Source: Streptococcus ferus DSM 20646 (lineage in GTDB: Bacteria > Bacillota > Bacilli > Lactobacillales > Streptococcaceae). From it: 34,960 bases of DNA. Numbering within the stretch: the stretch's first letter is position 1; the number at the start of each line of letters is the position of its first letter. The DNA is taken from contig NZ_AQVD01000009.1 of the NCBI RefSeq assembly GCF_000372425.1, forward strand, positions 1-34,960, read 5' to 3'. The notes under the pieces are model-generated. The model did not search any database. It worked only from the letters and a program-made list of their open reading frames with translations, and was not told the DNA's origin. Shown here in pieces: positions 1-8,904 of the stretch. The position numbers were made by a program, and so were the translations under genes.

Positions 1-13
1 TTTTTTGGATCAT

Positions 14-87
14 CGGGAAGTAGCTCAGCTTGGTAGAGTACTTGGTTTGGGACCAAGGGGTCGCAGGTTCGAATCCTGTCTTCCCGA
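14..87 (+). tRNA. tRNA-Pro (TGG)
   Basis: A complete cloverleaf is visible. The acceptor stem CGGGAAG pairs with CTTCCCG. The anticodon stem CTTGG/CCAAG encloses loop TTTGGGA with anticodon TGG at 48-50, and the T arm is GGTTCGAATCC. The 3' CCA is not encoded. It is the first tRNA visible in a nine-gene cluster. In streptococci such a run usually follows an rRNA operon, which would lie to the left of this window. Confidence 0.96.
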
Positions 88-94
88 TGTTTAA

Positions 95-168
95 GGCGGT
101 GTAGCTCAGCTGGCTAGAGCGTCCGGTTCATACCCGGGAGGTCGGGGGTTCGATCCCCTTCGCCGCTA
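95..168 (+). tRNA. tRNA-Met, elongator (CAT)
   Basis: Acceptor GGCGGTG pairs with CGCCGCT, with a G-T first pair. The anticodon loop is TTCATAC with CAT at 129-131. The GGCGGTG acceptor and the TTCATAC loop match the elongator Met tRNA type of low-GC Gram-positives, as opposed to the other two CAT tRNAs in this cluster. CCA is not encoded. Confidence 0.93.
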
Positions 169-194
169 TTTGATGATTATATGGATATTGATGA

Positions 195-268
195 GGACCT
201 TTAGCTCAACTGGTTAGAGCACTCGGCTCATAACCGAGCGGTCGTAGGTTCGAGTCCTACAAGGTCCA
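195..268 (+). tRNA. tRNA-Ile2 (CAT; C34 probably changed to lysidine)
   Basis: Acceptor GGACCTT pairs with AAGGTCC and the anticodon loop is CTCATAA. The anticodon reads as Met. However, the GGACCTT acceptor and this loop resemble the Firmicute/Mollicute tRNA-Ile2 whose CAT anticodon is converted by TilS to LAU to read AUA. Automatic tools often label it Met. The assignment rests on family resemblance only. Confidence 0.8.
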
Positions 269-287
269 TATATGATAGCTATAAACT

Positions 288-377
288 GGAGGATTACCCA
301 AGTCCGGCTGAAGGGAACGGTCTTGAAAACCGTCAGGCGTGTAAAAGCGTGCGTGGGTTCGAATCCCACATCCTCCT
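288..377 (+). tRNA. tRNA-Ser (TGA)
   Basis: A 90-base class II tRNA with a long variable arm. Acceptor GGAGGAT pairs with ATCCTCC. The anticodon loop CTTGAAA carries TGA. The T arm is GGGTTCGAATCCC. CCA is not encoded. Confidence 0.95.
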
Positions 378-388
378 TTAAAGATTAT

Positions 389-462
<74 letters not shown>

Positions 463-471
463 TAGACAGTT

Positions 472-544
472 GGCTCGGTAGCTCAGTTGGTAGAGCAATG
501 GATTGAAGCTCCATGTGTCGGCGGTTCGATTCCGTCTCGCGCCA
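472..544 (+). tRNA. tRNA-Phe (GAA)
   Basis: The anticodon stem ATGGA/TCCAT encloses loop TTGAAGC with GAA at 505-507. The acceptor arms GGCTCGG and TCGCGCC pair except for a T4-C69 mismatch. The remaining arms are regular, so it is probably functional. Confidence 0.94.
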
Positions 545-562
545 TATTATTACTTATATTAA

Positions 563-633
563 GCGGGTGTAGTTTAGTGGTAAAACTACAGCCTTCCAAG
601 CTGTTGTCGCGAGTTCGATTCTCGTCACCCGCT
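563..633 (+). tRNA. tRNA-Gly (TCC)
   Basis: A 71-base tRNA with a short D loop. Acceptor GCGGGTG pairs perfectly with CACCCGC, and the anticodon loop CTTCCAA carries TCC. Discriminator T; CCA not encoded. Confidence 0.95.
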
Positions 634-672
634 TTACAGAGATGTAACCCAAGTTATGTATTTATTTTACTT

Positions 673-746
<74 letters not shown>

Positions 747-753
747 TATATAT

Positions 754-841
754 GGAGAATTACTCAAGAGGCTGAAGAGGACGGTTTGCTAAATCGTTAG
801 GTCGGGTAACTGGCGCGGGGGTTCGAATCCCCCATTCTCCG
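754..841 (+). tRNA. tRNA-Ser (GCT)
   Basis: An 88-base class II tRNA with a long variable arm. Acceptor GGAGAAT pairs with ATTCTCC and the anticodon is GCT. It is the last tRNA of the cluster; a terminator begins seven bases later. Confidence 0.95.
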
Positions 842-847
842 TTATTC

Positions 848-885
848 AAACGAGATTTATCTGTTGATAACTCGTTTTTTTTATT
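848..885 (+). terminator. Terminator of the tRNA cluster
   Basis: The stem AAACGAG (848-854) pairs with CTCGTTT (871-877) and is followed by a T-rich run. It separates the tRNA transcription unit from mreC. Confidence 0.85.
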
Positions 886-910
886 TTGTCTCTAAGGAAG
901 GGTAAAGTTA

Positions 911-1717
911 GTGAAAAAAATCAGATTTTCTAAATTTGTTATTATAACAACAAGTGCTTCTATTTTAATTCCAGTGGGAATTTTTTTCGTTTTAAGATAT
1001 CCAATATCGCTCGGGACAGTCGGCCCTTTAAATAATGTTTTAACTCAGATAGATCAAACAATTGGTAGCCCCTTTGCCTCTCTTCAAGATCTTTTTCAGG
1101 CTAATGCTGCTAATAAACAGTTACGGAAAGAGTTGCGACAGATGACTGCTAATGAAGCAGATGTGACAAAGCTAGAAGAAGAAAATCAGGCTTTAAAAGA
1201 ATCCTTGGCAATTAGAGAAGAATTTGCCAGTCTTACTGTTTTGACAGCAAAGGTGACTGTCAGGAGTCCGGTTTCTTGGCTTAATTATCTTAGGGTCAAT
1301 CTGGGTAAAACAAATCAGGTAACTAAGAATATGATGGCTGTCTCAGAAGGGGGCCTAGTAGGAACCGTAAGTCAGGTTGGTGCGAATTCCAGTCTCATCA
1401 AACTCCTCTCTAATACCAGAAATACAGAAGAAATTCCGGTGAAAATCAAGGCTGAAAAAGGTGATGTATTTGGTATTTTGACAGCTTATGATGCAGACGA
1501 CGGCACTTTTGTGATTAGTCAGTTGAATGCATCAACGAGTATTGAGAAAGATGATGCCGTTGAGACAAGTGGTCTTGATGGCAAAAGTGTCAAGGGAATT
1601 TCTGTCGGGAAGGTCGTTTCGGTCAAGAATAATTCGAATAACTTATCTCGTCAGTTGACCGTTAAACCAACGGCGGATTTATCAAACATCAGTTATGTCA
1701 ACTTGCTTGGTGAATAG
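911..1717 (+). CDS. mreC: Cell shape-determining protein MreC
   Basis: MreC is a bitopic membrane protein of the elongasome. It links peptidoglycan synthesis enzymes to MreD and RodZ; in ovococci it directs peripheral wall growth. The 268-residue product has one N-terminal membrane helix (about residues 8-28) and a coiled coil around 60-100. A beta-rich extracellular domain typical of MreC follows. The start is GTG at 911, chosen because of the Shine-Dalgarno AAGGAAGG at 894-901. mreD starts three bases after the stop, so the two are co-transcribed. As in other cocci there is no mreB beside it. Confidence 0.93.
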   Translation: MKKIRFSKFVIITTSASILIPVGIFFVLRYPISLGTVGPLNNVLTQIDQTIGSPFASLQDLFQANAANKQLRKELRQMTANEADVTKLEEENQALKESLAIREEFASLTVLTAKVTVRSPVSWLNYLRVNLGKTNQVTKNMMAVSEGGLVGTVSQVGANSSLIKLLSNTRNTEEIPVKIKAEKGDVFGILTAYDADDGTFVISQLNASTSIEKDDAVETSGLDGKSVKGISVGKVVSVKNNSNNLSRQLTVKPTADLSNISYVNLLGE

Positions 1718-1719
1718 GT

Positions 1720-2229
1720 ATGAAAGAATTTAAAAATGCATCGTTGAAAGCTGTCCTCTTGTTTCTCGTATTTTTCCTTGATGGACAGGTGTCACAGTTG
1801 ATAACGGATTTAAATGGAGGAGGAGTTTTTTTTACAAGTCATCTCCTTTTACTTCTCCTTTTTTTCTACAGCATGAATACCCAAGGTCTCTTTTTAGGTC
1901 CTTTATCTGTTGTCTTAGGTTTTTTCTATGACAATTATTATTTAAATGGATTCGGAATTGCCATTTTTTTGGTTCCGCTTTCATTATTGGTGATAATAAA
2001 ATTAAAAAATTCTTTTCCAGATAACTTTTTTTCAGATCTTTTATTGATAAGTTTTATCTTGTTTGGCTATGATTTGGCGAGTTATGGACTTGCTAGTTTA
2101 TACGGCCAAACAGGCTTTCCGATCGAAGTATTTTTATTGACAAATGCTATACCCTCTCTTCTTCTAAATAGTTTTATCTTCTGTATTTTCTATTTTTTAA
2201 GAAGAAAAGGCGTTATTAAAGGATTTTAA
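1720..2229 (+). CDS. mreD: Rod shape-determining protein MreD
   Basis: This is an integral membrane partner of MreC. The 169-residue product is almost entirely hydrophobic, with about five predicted membrane helices and few charged residues between them. Size and topology are normal for Gram-positive MreD. It starts two bases after mreC ends and is probably translationally coupled to it. Sequence identity in this family is low, so the call relies on topology and on the mreC-mreD-pcsB order. Confidence 0.9.
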   Translation: MKEFKNASLKAVLLFLVFFLDGQVSQLITDLNGGGVFFTSHLLLLLLFFYSMNTQGLFLGPLSVVLGFFYDNYYLNGFGIAIFLVPLSLLVIIKLKNSFPDNFFSDLLLISFILFGYDLASYGLASLYGQTGFPIEVFLLTNAIPSLLLNSFIFCIFYFLRRKGVIKGF

Positions 2230-2236
2230 ATAAAAT

Positions 2237-2253
2237 TGTAATATTGGCGTAAT
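2237..2253 (+). promoter_or_regulatory. WalR/VicR-type box upstream of pcsB
   Basis: TGTAAT (2237-2242), five bases, then CGTAAT (2248-2253) matches the WalR/VicR consensus TGTWAH-N5-TGTWAH in 11 of 12 fixed positions. In S. pneumoniae pcsB is the essential WalRK target, so the location is biologically right. Confidence 0.75.
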
Positions 2254-2306
2254 GTTCAGCGCCTTATTTTTTGGTAAAATGATATAGTCTTATCTATAAA
2301 AGGAGT
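2253..2306 (+). promoter_or_regulatory. pcsB promoter and ribosome binding site
   Basis: An extended -10 element TG-G-TAAAAT spans 2272-2280. A poor -35 (TGTTCA, 2253-2258) lies 16 bases upstream and abuts the WalR-type box, as expected for a promoter helped by an activator. The Shine-Dalgarno AGGAG at about 2301 is 12 bases before the ATG. Confidence 0.6.
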
Positions 2307-2317
2307 CGTATTTAATT

Positions 2318-3601
2318 ATGAAAAAAAGAATTTTGTCAGCAGTTCTGGTAAGTGGTGTTACACTTAGTTCTGCAACAACATTTTCAACTGTAAATGCTGA
2401 TGATTATGATACTCAAATCGCAGCACAAGATACTAAAATCAATAATTTAACAGCACAACAACAAGCAGCTCAAGAACAAGTCACAGCTGTTCAAAGCAAA
2501 GTTTCTGAGCTTCAAGGTCAACAAGCAACTCTGCAAGCGGAAAATGAAAAGCTTCAAGCAGAATCTGCTACATTGACAACAGAAATCCAAAATCTTTCAG
2601 ATAAAATTGTAGCTCGTAATGAATCGCTAAAAGAACAAGCGCGTAGTGCTCAAAAGAACAATTCAACAACAAGCTATATCAATGCAATTGTTAATTCAAA
2701 ATCAGTATCTGATGCCATCAACCGTGTATCAGCAGTTCGTGAAGTTGTTTCTGCAAATCAAAAAATGCTTAAGCAACAAGAAGAAGATAAAGTTGCTATT
2801 GAAGAAAAACAAAAAGAAAATCAAGCAGCTATCAATACTGTTACAGCTAATCAAGCTACAATTGCTGAAAATACAAATGCCTTAGCTACTCAACAAGCAC
2901 AGCTTGAGGCGGCTAAGCTGAATTTACAAGCAGAATTAGCAACTGCTGAAACGGATAAAGCAGCTCTTGTTACTCAAAAAGAAGAGGCAGAAGCAGCGGC
3001 TAAAGCGGCAGCTGAAGCTCAAGCAGCAGCTGAAGCTAAGGCAGCGGCAGAAGCTCAAGCGGCAGCTGAATCAGCAGCTAAGGCTCAAGAAGAAGCAGCG
3101 GCTCAACAAGCGGCAGCAGCTTCAACAACTCAAGCAGCTGATACTGCAACAGCAGCAGCGCCAGCAACAACAAGTGAAGCAGCTACAAATAATACAGCAG
3201 TTTCAACAACAACTCAAGCTGCAGCTGCAACAGCTACAGCAACGACAACAAGAAGTTCTAATGCGTCAACAGCGGCAGCCAATTCATCATCCGCAAATAC
3301 TTATCCTGTAGGTCAATGTACTTGGGGTGTTAAACAGTTGGCATCTTGGGTAGGTAACTACTGGGGTAATGCAGCTCAATGGGCTTCAAGCGCAGCAGCA
3401 GCAGGATTCTCAACAGGTTCGACACCAGTTGTCGGTGCAGTTGTTGTTTGGGGTGGCGGCTATGGACACGTTGCTTATGTAACCGGTGTTCAAGGTGGTC
3501 AAATCCAAGTTATGGAAGCAAACTATGCTGGTAACCAATCAATTGGTAACTATCGTGGATGGTTCAGTCCAGGTGCTGTAACTTACATTTATCCAAACTA
3601 A
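2318..3601 (+). CDS. pcsB: Secreted peptidoglycan hydrolase PcsB (coiled coil plus CHAP)
   Basis: PcsB splits septal peptidoglycan during division and, in pneumococcus, is activated by the FtsEX complex. The 427-residue product has a signal peptide ending near VNA-DD (residue 27) and a long coiled coil at about 32-225. An Ala/Gln/Glu then Ala/Thr-rich linker (about 225-325) follows. The C-terminal CHAP amidase/endopeptidase domain has catalytic Cys334 (GQCTWG) and His384 (YGHVAY). Domain order and length match streptococcal PcsB/GbpB. The linker is encoded by near-repeats of GCAGCTGAA-like units (about 2990-3110), a likely site of length variation. WalR-type control is suggested by the upstream box. 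Confidence 0.95.
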   Translation: MKKRILSAVLVSGVTLSSATTFSTVNADDYDTQIAAQDTKINNLTAQQQAAQEQVTAVQSKVSELQGQQATLQAENEKLQAESATLTTEIQNLSDKIVARNESLKEQARSAQKNNSTTSYINAIVNSKSVSDAINRVSAVREVVSANQKMLKQQEEDKVAIEEKQKENQAAINTVTANQATIAENTNALATQQAQLEAAKLNLQAELATAETDKAALVTQKEEAEAAAKAAAEAQAAAEAKAAAEAQAAAESAAKAQEEAAAQQAAAASTTQAADTATAAAPATTSEAATNNTAVSTTTQAAAATATATTTRSSNASTAAANSSSANTYPVGQCTWGVKQLASWVGNYWGNAAQWASSAAAAGFSTGSTPVVGAVVVWGGGYGHVAYVTGVQGGQIQVMEANYAGNQSIGNYRGWFSPGAVTYIYPN

Positions 3602-3612
3602 AACGAATTATT

Positions 3613-3645
3613 AAAAGCAAGAATTCTTTCTTGCTTTTTCTTTTG
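3613..3645 (+). terminator. pcsB terminator
   Basis: The hairpin arms AAAGCAAGAA and TTCTTGCTTT are separated by a short loop and followed by a T/C-rich tract. Confidence 0.85.
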
Positions 3646-3667
3646 CGAAAAATGCTACAGGAATGGA

Positions 3668-3696
3668 TTGAAAAAATGGTCAAAAAAAGATAAAAT
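3668..3696 (+). promoter_or_regulatory. prs promoter
   Basis: A -35 TTGAAA (3668-3673) and a -10 TAAAAT (3691-3696) are separated by 17 bases. Both are close to the sigma-A consensus. Confidence 0.75.
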
Positions 3697-3723
3697 GAAT
3701 AGGTAGAAATAATGGAGGAAAAC

Positions 3724-4695
3724 ATGTCTTATTCTGATTTAAAGTTGTTCGCCCTATCCTCGAATAAGGATTTAGCAGAAAAAGTAGCCAGTAACATTGG
3801 CATTAGTTTGGGAAAAGCTACTGTACGTAAATTTTCTGATGGCGAGATTCAGGTGAACATCGAAGAGTCAATTCGTGGGAACCATGTCTTTATCTTGCAG
3901 TCAACCAGTTCACCAGTCAATGACCATTTAATGGAAATTTTAATCATGGTTGATGCACTGAAGCGTGCGAGTGCTGAGAAAATTAGTGTGGTCATGCCTT
4001 ATTATGGCTATGCGAGACAAGACCGTAAAGCGCGTGCCCGCGAGCCCATTACCTCAAAATTAGTGGCCAATATGTTAGAAGTAGCTGGTGTTGACCGTCT
4101 TTTGACAGTAGATTTGCATGCGGCTCAAATTCAAGGCTTCTTTGATATACCAGTAGATCATCTTATGGGGGCTCCTTTAATTGCGGATTATTTTGTCAGA
4201 CGTGGGATGTGCGGCAGTGACTATGTGGTGGTCAGCCCAGACCATGGCGGGGTTACCCGTGCCCGCAAACTGGCGCAATTCCTCCAAACTTCGATTGCAA
4301 TTATCGATAAACGTCGAAGTGTTAATAAAATGAACACGAGTGAAGTGATGAATATTATTGGTAAGGTTGAGGGGAAGACCTGTATTTTGATTGACGATAT
4401 GATCGATACGGCTGGGACAATTGCGCATGCGGCGGATGCTCTTGCTGAGGCTGGGGCAACAGCAGTCTATGCATCTTGTACGCATCCGGTTCTGTCGGGT
4501 CCTGCGCTTGACAATATTCAACATTCGGCGATTGAGAAGCTCATTGTTTTGGACACGATTGATTTGCCTTCAGAACGTCTGATTGACAAGATTGATCAAA
4601 TTTCTATTGCTGAGCTAGTAGCAGATGCTATCATTCGTATTCATGAGAAGCGTCCGTTGTCACCGCTTTTCGAGTTTGCTTTAGAGCAGCAATAA
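3724..4695 (+). CDS. prs: Ribose-phosphate pyrophosphokinase (PRPP synthetase)
   Basis: Prs makes PRPP from ribose 5-phosphate and ATP, the first substrate of the purine pathway encoded just downstream. The 323-residue protein shows the class I features: RQDRK in the ATP-binding flexible loop, [17 protein letters not shown], and the PRPP-binding loop [10 protein letters not shown] place the start at ATG 3724 rather than the in-frame ATG 3712. GGAGG at 3714-3718 then acts as Shine-Dalgarno and the protein begins MSYSDLKLF, as in relatives. It has its own promoter and terminator, so it is monocistronic. Confidence 0.96.
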   Translation: MSYSDLKLFALSSNKDLAEKVASNIGISLGKATVRKFSDGEIQVNIEESIRGNHVFILQSTSSPVNDHLMEILIMVDALKRASAEKISVVMPYYGYARQDRKARAREPITSKLVANMLEVAGVDRLLTVDLHAAQIQGFFDIPVDHLMGAPLIADYFVRRGMCGSDYVVVSPDHGGVTRARKLAQFLQTSIAIIDKRRSVNKMNTSEVMNIIGKVEGKTCILIDDMIDTAGTIAHAADALAEAGATAVYASCTHPVLSGPALDNIQHSAIEKLIVLDTIDLPSERLIDKIDQISIAELVADAIIRIHEKRPLSPLFEFALEQQ

Positions 4696-4703
4696 GATGA
4701 TGA

Positions 4704-4731
4704 AAATGCCGCTTTGGCGGTTTTTTCTTTT
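4704..4731 (+). terminator. prs terminator
   Basis: A compact GC hairpin, GCCGC-TTT-GGCGG, is followed by six T residues. Confidence 0.88.
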
Positions 4732-4760
4732 CTGTCAATACTGAAAAAATTCGGTATAAT
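4732..4760 (+). promoter_or_regulatory. Promoter of the aminotransferase-recO unit
   Basis: A perfect -10 TATAAT (4755-4760) has a weaker CTGTCA -35 (4732-4737) at 17-base spacing. Confidence 0.7.
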
Positions 4761-4790
4761 AAGAGTATCCATTTTTAGTGAGGGGATGTT

Positions 4791-5966
4791 ATGGACCTAA
4801 GTAAACGATTTAATAAGCACCTAAATCAGATTGAAGTCTCAATGATTCGTCAGTTTGATCAGTCGATTTCTGATATTCCAGGAATCTTAAAACTGACCTT
4901 AGGAGAGCCTGACTTTACAACGCCTGAGCATGTGAAAGAAGCGGCTAAGCGTGCGATTGATGCCAATCAAAACCACTATACTGGCATGGCGGGGCTTTTG
5001 GAGCTGCGTCAGGCTGCCAGCGATTTCGTTCGAGAAAAATATCAGTTGTCCTATGATCCTCAGGATGAAATTTTGGTAACAATCGGGGCAACAGAAGCTC
5101 TTTCAGCTAGTCTGACTGCGATTTTGGAACCTGGAGATACTGTTTTGCTGCCAGCACCAGCCTACCCAGGTTACGAACCTATTGTGACTTTGGTAGGTGC
5201 TAATATCGTTGAGATTGATACGAGGCCCAATGATTTTGTCCTGACTCCAGAAATGCTTGAGGAAGCTATTTTAGAGCAAGGTGATAAGTTAAAGGCTGTG
5301 ATTTTAAATTATCCGGCTAATCCGACAGGTATTACGTATTCTCGTGAAGAGATTAAGGCTTTTGCAGCTGTTTTGAGGAAGTACCCCATTTTTGTTATCA
5401 GCGATGAGGTGTATTCAGAATTAACTTACACCGATGAACCGCATGTTTCCATCGGTGAGTATTTACGGGACCAGGCGATTGTTATTAATGGGTTATCAAA
5501 ATCTCATGCGATGACCGGCTGGCGACTGGGCTTGATTTTTGCGTCAAGAGAAATCACAGCTCAGCTCATTAAGAGCCATCAATATTTGGTGACAGCGGCA
5601 ACCACGATTACGCAGTTTGCGGCGATCGAGGCTTTGACAGCTGGAAAAGATGATGCACTTCCGATGAAGGCCGAATACATCAAGCGAAGAGACTATCTGA
5701 TTGAGAAGATGGAGGCCATGAATTTTCAAATTATCCGACCAAATGGTGCTTTTTATATTTTTGCTAAAATCCCTGTTAAAGAGGGTCAGGATTCCTTTAC
5801 ATTTTTACAGGATTTTGCTAGGGAACAGGCGGTCGCTTTGATTCCAGGAGTGGCTTTTGGTCAATATGGAGAGGGTTATTTAAGGGTCTCTTATGCGGCA
5901 AGTATGGAAACGATCCAAGAAGCTATGAGACGTCTTAAGGTTTTTATGGAGCAGTATGCAGACTAA
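4791..5966 (+). CDS. araT: Aromatic amino acid aminotransferase (PLP fold type I)
   Basis: A 391-residue class I/II aminotransferase of the AraT/PatA group. It probably transaminates aromatic amino acids with 2-oxoglutarate in the cytosol. Visible family residues are NYPANPTG (173-180), the PLP-binding Asp205 in SDEVYSEL, the Schiff-base Lys237 in [14 protein letters not shown], and the C-terminal Arg of YLRVSYA. Length is normal. Substrate choice cannot be read from sequence; in streptococci and lactococci this position beside recO is normally called araT. The stop overlaps the recO start by 11 bases, indicating coupling. Confidence 0.85.
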   Translation: MDLSKRFNKHLNQIEVSMIRQFDQSISDIPGILKLTLGEPDFTTPEHVKEAAKRAIDANQNHYTGMAGLLELRQAASDFVREKYQLSYDPQDEILVTIGATEALSASLTAILEPGDTVLLPAPAYPGYEPIVTLVGANIVEIDTRPNDFVLTPEMLEEAILEQGDKLKAVILNYPANPTGITYSREEIKAFAAVLRKYPIFVISDEVYSELTYTDEPHVSIGEYLRDQAIVINGLSKSHAMTGWRLGLIFASREITAQLIKSHQYLVTAATTITQFAAIEALTAGKDDALPMKAEYIKRRDYLIEKMEAMNFQIIRPNGAFYIFAKIPVKEGQDSFTFLQDFAREQAVALIPGVAFGQYGEGYLRVSYAASMETIQEAMRRLKVFMEQYAD

Positions 5967-6729
5967 GGAAAGTCGGGGCTTGGTTCTATACAGCAGGCCC
6001 TATCGTGAAGAAGACAGGCTGGTTAAGATGTTTACAGAGGTTTCTGGTAAACACATGTTTTTTGTCAGACATGCAGGCAAGTCAAAGTTATCTTCTGTCA
6101 TCCAACCTCTGACTTTAGCCGACTTTATTTTAAAAATCAACGCAAATGGTTTGTCTTATATTGAGGATTATAAAGAGGTAACGGTTTTTAAGGCCATTAA
6201 CTCAGATATTTTTCGTCTGTCTTATGCTTCTTATTTGCTGGCTTTGGCAGATGCAGCGGTCGTGGATGGGATAACTGATGCTAGTCTATTTGCTTTCTTA
6301 GTCAAGACTTTAGAGCTGATGGACAAAGGTTTGGATTATGAAATTTTGACCAACATCTTTGAAATCCAAGTTTTAGAACGTTTTGGTGTTCAGCTGAATT
6401 TTCATGAATGTGCCATCTGCCACCGCGTGGGTCTTCCATTTGATTTTTCCCATCGTTATTCTGGTCTTTTGTGTCCGGACCATTATCAGCAGGATGCTTA
6501 CCGCAGTCATGTCGACCCCAATGTGATTTATCTTTTGGATCGCTTTCAGAATATGAAGTTTGAAGACTTAAAGACAATTTCTCTTAAGCCTGAGATGAAA
6601 CAAAAACTCCGTCAGTTTATTGATTTGATTTATGAGGACTATGTTGGCCTTCGGCTCAAGTCTAAAACATTTATTGATGAGTTAAACAAATGGGGAGATA
6701 TTATGAAAGACCATCCCATTAAGGACTAG
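5956..6729 (+). CDS. recO: DNA repair protein RecO
   Basis: RecO acts with RecF and RecR to load RecA onto SSB-coated single-stranded DNA. The 257-residue protein has the N-terminal OB fold ([15 protein letters not shown] onward). The C-terminal helical domain contains a four-residue zinc-ribbon pattern, C152-x2-C155 and C173-x2-H176. The start ATG 5956 lies inside the aminotransferase gene, with AGG-containing sequence just upstream. It is expressed from the same promoter. Confidence 0.95.
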   Translation: MQTKESRGLVLYSRPYREEDRLVKMFTEVSGKHMFFVRHAGKSKLSSVIQPLTLADFILKINANGLSYIEDYKEVTVFKAINSDIFRLSYASYLLALADAAVVDGITDASLFAFLVKTLELMDKGLDYEILTNIFEIQVLERFGVQLNFHECAICHRVGLPFDFSHRYSGLLCPDHYQQDAYRSHVDPNVIYLLDRFQNMKFEDLKTISLKPEMKQKLRQFIDLIYEDYVGLRLKSKTFIDELNKWGDIMKDHPIKD

Positions 6730-6781
6730 TTCAAAATCTTATGGCAGGACGTTTTTAACGGTATCCAATGCTTTTGAATCA

Positions 6782-6790
6782 TGGTATAAT
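6782..6790 (+). promoter_or_regulatory. plsX-acpP promoter (extended -10)
   Basis: TG-G-TATAAT (6782-6790) is a perfect extended -10. No good -35 is present at 17 bases. The Shine-Dalgarno GAGGAG lies about 8 bases before the plsX ATG. Confidence 0.68.
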
Positions 6791-6820
6791 TATAGACAAT
6801 CTAGTGTAGAGGAGTTTGTA

Positions 6821-7825
6821 ATGAAAAAAATCGCTGTAGATGCTATGGGCGGAGATAATGCCCCACAGGCCATTGTAGAAGGGGTCAACCAGGCTCTGGC
6901 AGATTTTTCGGATATTGAAATTCAGCTATATGGTGATGAGGCGAAGATTAAGCGTTATTTGTCAGACAGTGAGCGGGTCACAATCATTCATACTGAAGAG
7001 AAGATAAACTCTGATGATGAGCCTGCTAAGGCTATCCGCCGTAAGAAGAAGGCCTCCATGGTTTTGGGGGCTCAGGCAGTCAAAAACGGGGAAGCTCAGG
7101 CGTTGCTTTCAGCCGGTAATACGGGGGCTCTTTTAGCGGCAGGCTTGTTTGTGGTTGGCCGGATTAAGCAAATTGATCGGCCGGGTCTTTTATCTACCCT
7201 GCCGACTGTGGATGGTCAAGGCTTTGACATGCTTGATTTAGGTGCCAATGCAGAGAGTACCGCTAAACATCTACATCAATACGCTGTATTAGGGTCTTTT
7301 TATGCTAAAAATATCCGGGGGCTTGCTAATCCCAGAATAGGCTTGCTTAATAATGGAACAGAAGCGAGCAAGGGAGACACGCTTCGTAAAGATACCTATG
7401 CCTTGCTTGATGGGGATCCTTCTCTTCATTTCGTTGGGAATGTGGAAGCGCGTGACTTGATGAATGGTGTTGCTGATGTTGTGGTGACAGATGGTTTCAC
7501 GGGAAACGCTGTTCTGAAATCAATTGAGGGGACAGCTATTAATCTTATGGGGCAGCTGAAAACGTCGATTACTTCAGGTGGCTTGAAAGCTAAAATAGGA
7601 GCCTTTTTCCTGAAAGACAGTCTTTATAAGTTAAAAGACAGTTTGGATTACTCATCGGCTGGCGGCGCTGTTCTTTTTGGGCTCAAGGCGCCAGTTGTTA
7701 AGTGCCACGGTTCAAGTGATGCCAAGGCTGTTTATTATACAATCAAACAAATCAGAACCATGCTGGATACCAATGTGGTTGGTCAGTTAGTAGATGAATT
7801 TGCTAAAAACGAGGGTAAGGAATGA
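6821..7825 (+). CDS. plsX: Phosphate acyltransferase PlsX
   Basis: PlsX converts acyl-ACP to acyl phosphate for PlsY, starting phospholipid synthesis at the membrane surface. The 334-residue protein has the typical start ([12 protein letters not shown]), the [12 protein letters not shown] segment, [24 protein letters not shown] and [10 protein letters not shown]. Length is normal. acpP begins inside the stop codon region (ATGA, 4-base overlap), pairing the enzyme with a carrier protein. Confidence 0.96.
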   Translation: MKKIAVDAMGGDNAPQAIVEGVNQALADFSDIEIQLYGDEAKIKRYLSDSERVTIIHTEEKINSDDEPAKAIRRKKKASMVLGAQAVKNGEAQALLSAGNTGALLAAGLFVVGRIKQIDRPGLLSTLPTVDGQGFDMLDLGANAESTAKHLHQYAVLGSFYAKNIRGLANPRIGLLNNGTEASKGDTLRKDTYALLDGDPSLHFVGNVEARDLMNGVADVVVTDGFTGNAVLKSIEGTAINLMGQLKTSITSGGLKAKIGAFFLKDSLYKLKDSLDYSSAGGAVLFGLKAPVVKCHGSSDAKAVYYTIKQIRTMLDTNVVGQLVDEFAKNEGKE

Positions 7826-8064
7826 CAAAAGAAGCTATTTTTGAACGTATTTCAGTGATGCTGAAAGAACAGTTGAATCAGGATGATCTGGAAATAAGCC
7901 TAGAGACAGACCTACAAGATGAATTAGGTGTTGATTCCATTGCCTTAATGGAATTTATTATTAGTCTGGAAGATGAATATCATCTTGATATTCCAGACGA
8001 AGAGGTGGAAAACATGGAGAGTTTGGGTCAGATGGTCGATTATCTCTATCAAAAACTCGCCTAA
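7822..8064 (+). CDS. acpP: Acyl carrier protein
   Basis: An 80-residue acidic carrier protein with the phosphopantetheine attachment site at Ser39 in [12 protein letters not shown]. It overlaps plsX by 4 bases and is translationally coupled. The site reads DSI instead of the very common DSL. Streptococci have a second ACP in the fab cluster, so this copy may serve phospholipid synthesis or acyl storage; that role is inference. Confidence 0.93.
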   Translation: MTKEAIFERISVMLKEQLNQDDLEISLETDLQDELGVDSIALMEFIISLEDEYHLDIPDEEVENMESLGQMVDYLYQKLA

Positions 8065-8091
8065 ACGTTCGATAAAATCGAACGTTTTTTT
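8063..8091 (+). terminator. acpP terminator; also a possible PurR site
   Basis: The dyad AAACGTTCGAT (8063-8073) and ATCGAACGTTT (8077-8087) is perfect and followed by a T run. The right arm contains AAAATCGAACGTT (8074-8086), which agrees with the lactococcal PurBox AWWWCCGAACWWT at 11 of 13 positions. It lies about 75 bases before the predicted purC start of transcription. Confidence 0.85.
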
Positions 8092-8119
8092 GCTATCTTT
8101 TAACAAAGTTTGTAAACCG

Positions 8120-8148
8120 TTGAATTTTAGAGGTCACTGTGTTAGAAT
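8120..8148 (+). promoter_or_regulatory. purC operon promoter
   Basis: A -35 TTGAAT (8120-8125), a 17-base spacer and an extended -10 TG-T-TAGAAT (8140-8148) are visible. It would drive purC-L-F-M-N and onwards. The Shine-Dalgarno AGGAAAGG is at 8163-8170. Confidence 0.78.
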
Positions 8149-8181
8149 CTAAGTTAGAACATAGGAAAGGCGAACGATGTA

Positions 8182-8889
8182 ATGACCAGACAGCTTATTT
8201 ATTCGGGGAAAGCTAAGGATATCTATACCACCGACGACGAAAATGTGATTATTGCTCAATACAAGGATCAGGCGACAGCTTTTAATGGCGGTAAAAAAGA
8301 AAAGGTGGCCGGCAAGGGGCAGCTTAATAATCAGATTTCGTCTTTCATTTTTGAGAAACTAAATGCAGCTGGGGTTGCCACTCATTTCATCAAAAAAATC
8401 TCAGATACAGAACAGCTTAATCAAAGGGTTGAGATTATTCCTTTAGAAGTTGTTCTGCGAAATGTGACGGCCGGTTCGTTCTCAAAGCGTTTTGGTGTTG
8501 AAGAAGGCATTGTGTTGAAAACGCCTATTGTGGAATTCTACTATAAAAAAGATGAACTGGACGACCCTTTTATCAATGATGAGCATATCGCCTTTCTTGA
8601 TATTGCCAGTCCGGAGGATGTGGCCTATCTTAAGGAAGAAACTCGACGAATCAACAGGATTCTGACAGCTCTTTTTGAAGCGATTGATTTGACATTAGTC
8701 GATTTTAAATTGGAATTTGGCTATGATAAAGATGGCAAGATTATTTTGGCGGATGAATTTTCGCCCGACAACTGCCGCCTCTGGGATGCTCAGGGGAATC
8801 ACATGGACAAAGATGTTTTCCGCCGAGGGTTAGGAGAGCTGACAGATGTTTATGAGATTGTTTGGAAGAAATTGCAGGAAGTGAAATAA
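8182..8889 (+). CDS. purC: SAICAR synthetase
   Basis: PurC joins CAIR and aspartate with ATP to form SAICAR, step 8 of IMP synthesis. The 235-residue protein begins [12 protein letters not shown] and carries the family signatures [13 protein letters not shown] and LVDFKLEFG, then [14 protein letters not shown] near the C terminus. Length is normal for the bacterial form. It is the first gene of the main purine operon, behind a strong promoter; purL follows after 15 bases. Confidence 0.97.
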   Translation: MTRQLIYSGKAKDIYTTDDENVIIAQYKDQATAFNGGKKEKVAGKGQLNNQISSFIFEKLNAAGVATHFIKKISDTEQLNQRVEIIPLEVVLRNVTAGSFSKRFGVEEGIVLKTPIVEFYYKKDELDDPFINDEHIAFLDIASPEDVAYLKEETRRINRILTALFEAIDLTLVDFKLEFGYDKDGKIILADEFSPDNCRLWDAQGNHMDKDVFRRGLGELTDVYEIVWKKLQEVK

Positions 8890-8904
8890 GGGACGATAAA
8901 CATC

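Noticed and set aside
2646..3311. Overlapping frames rich in Gln, Leu and Lys inside pcsB
   Set aside because: They are shifted readings of the Ala/Gln-rich repeat region of pcsB.
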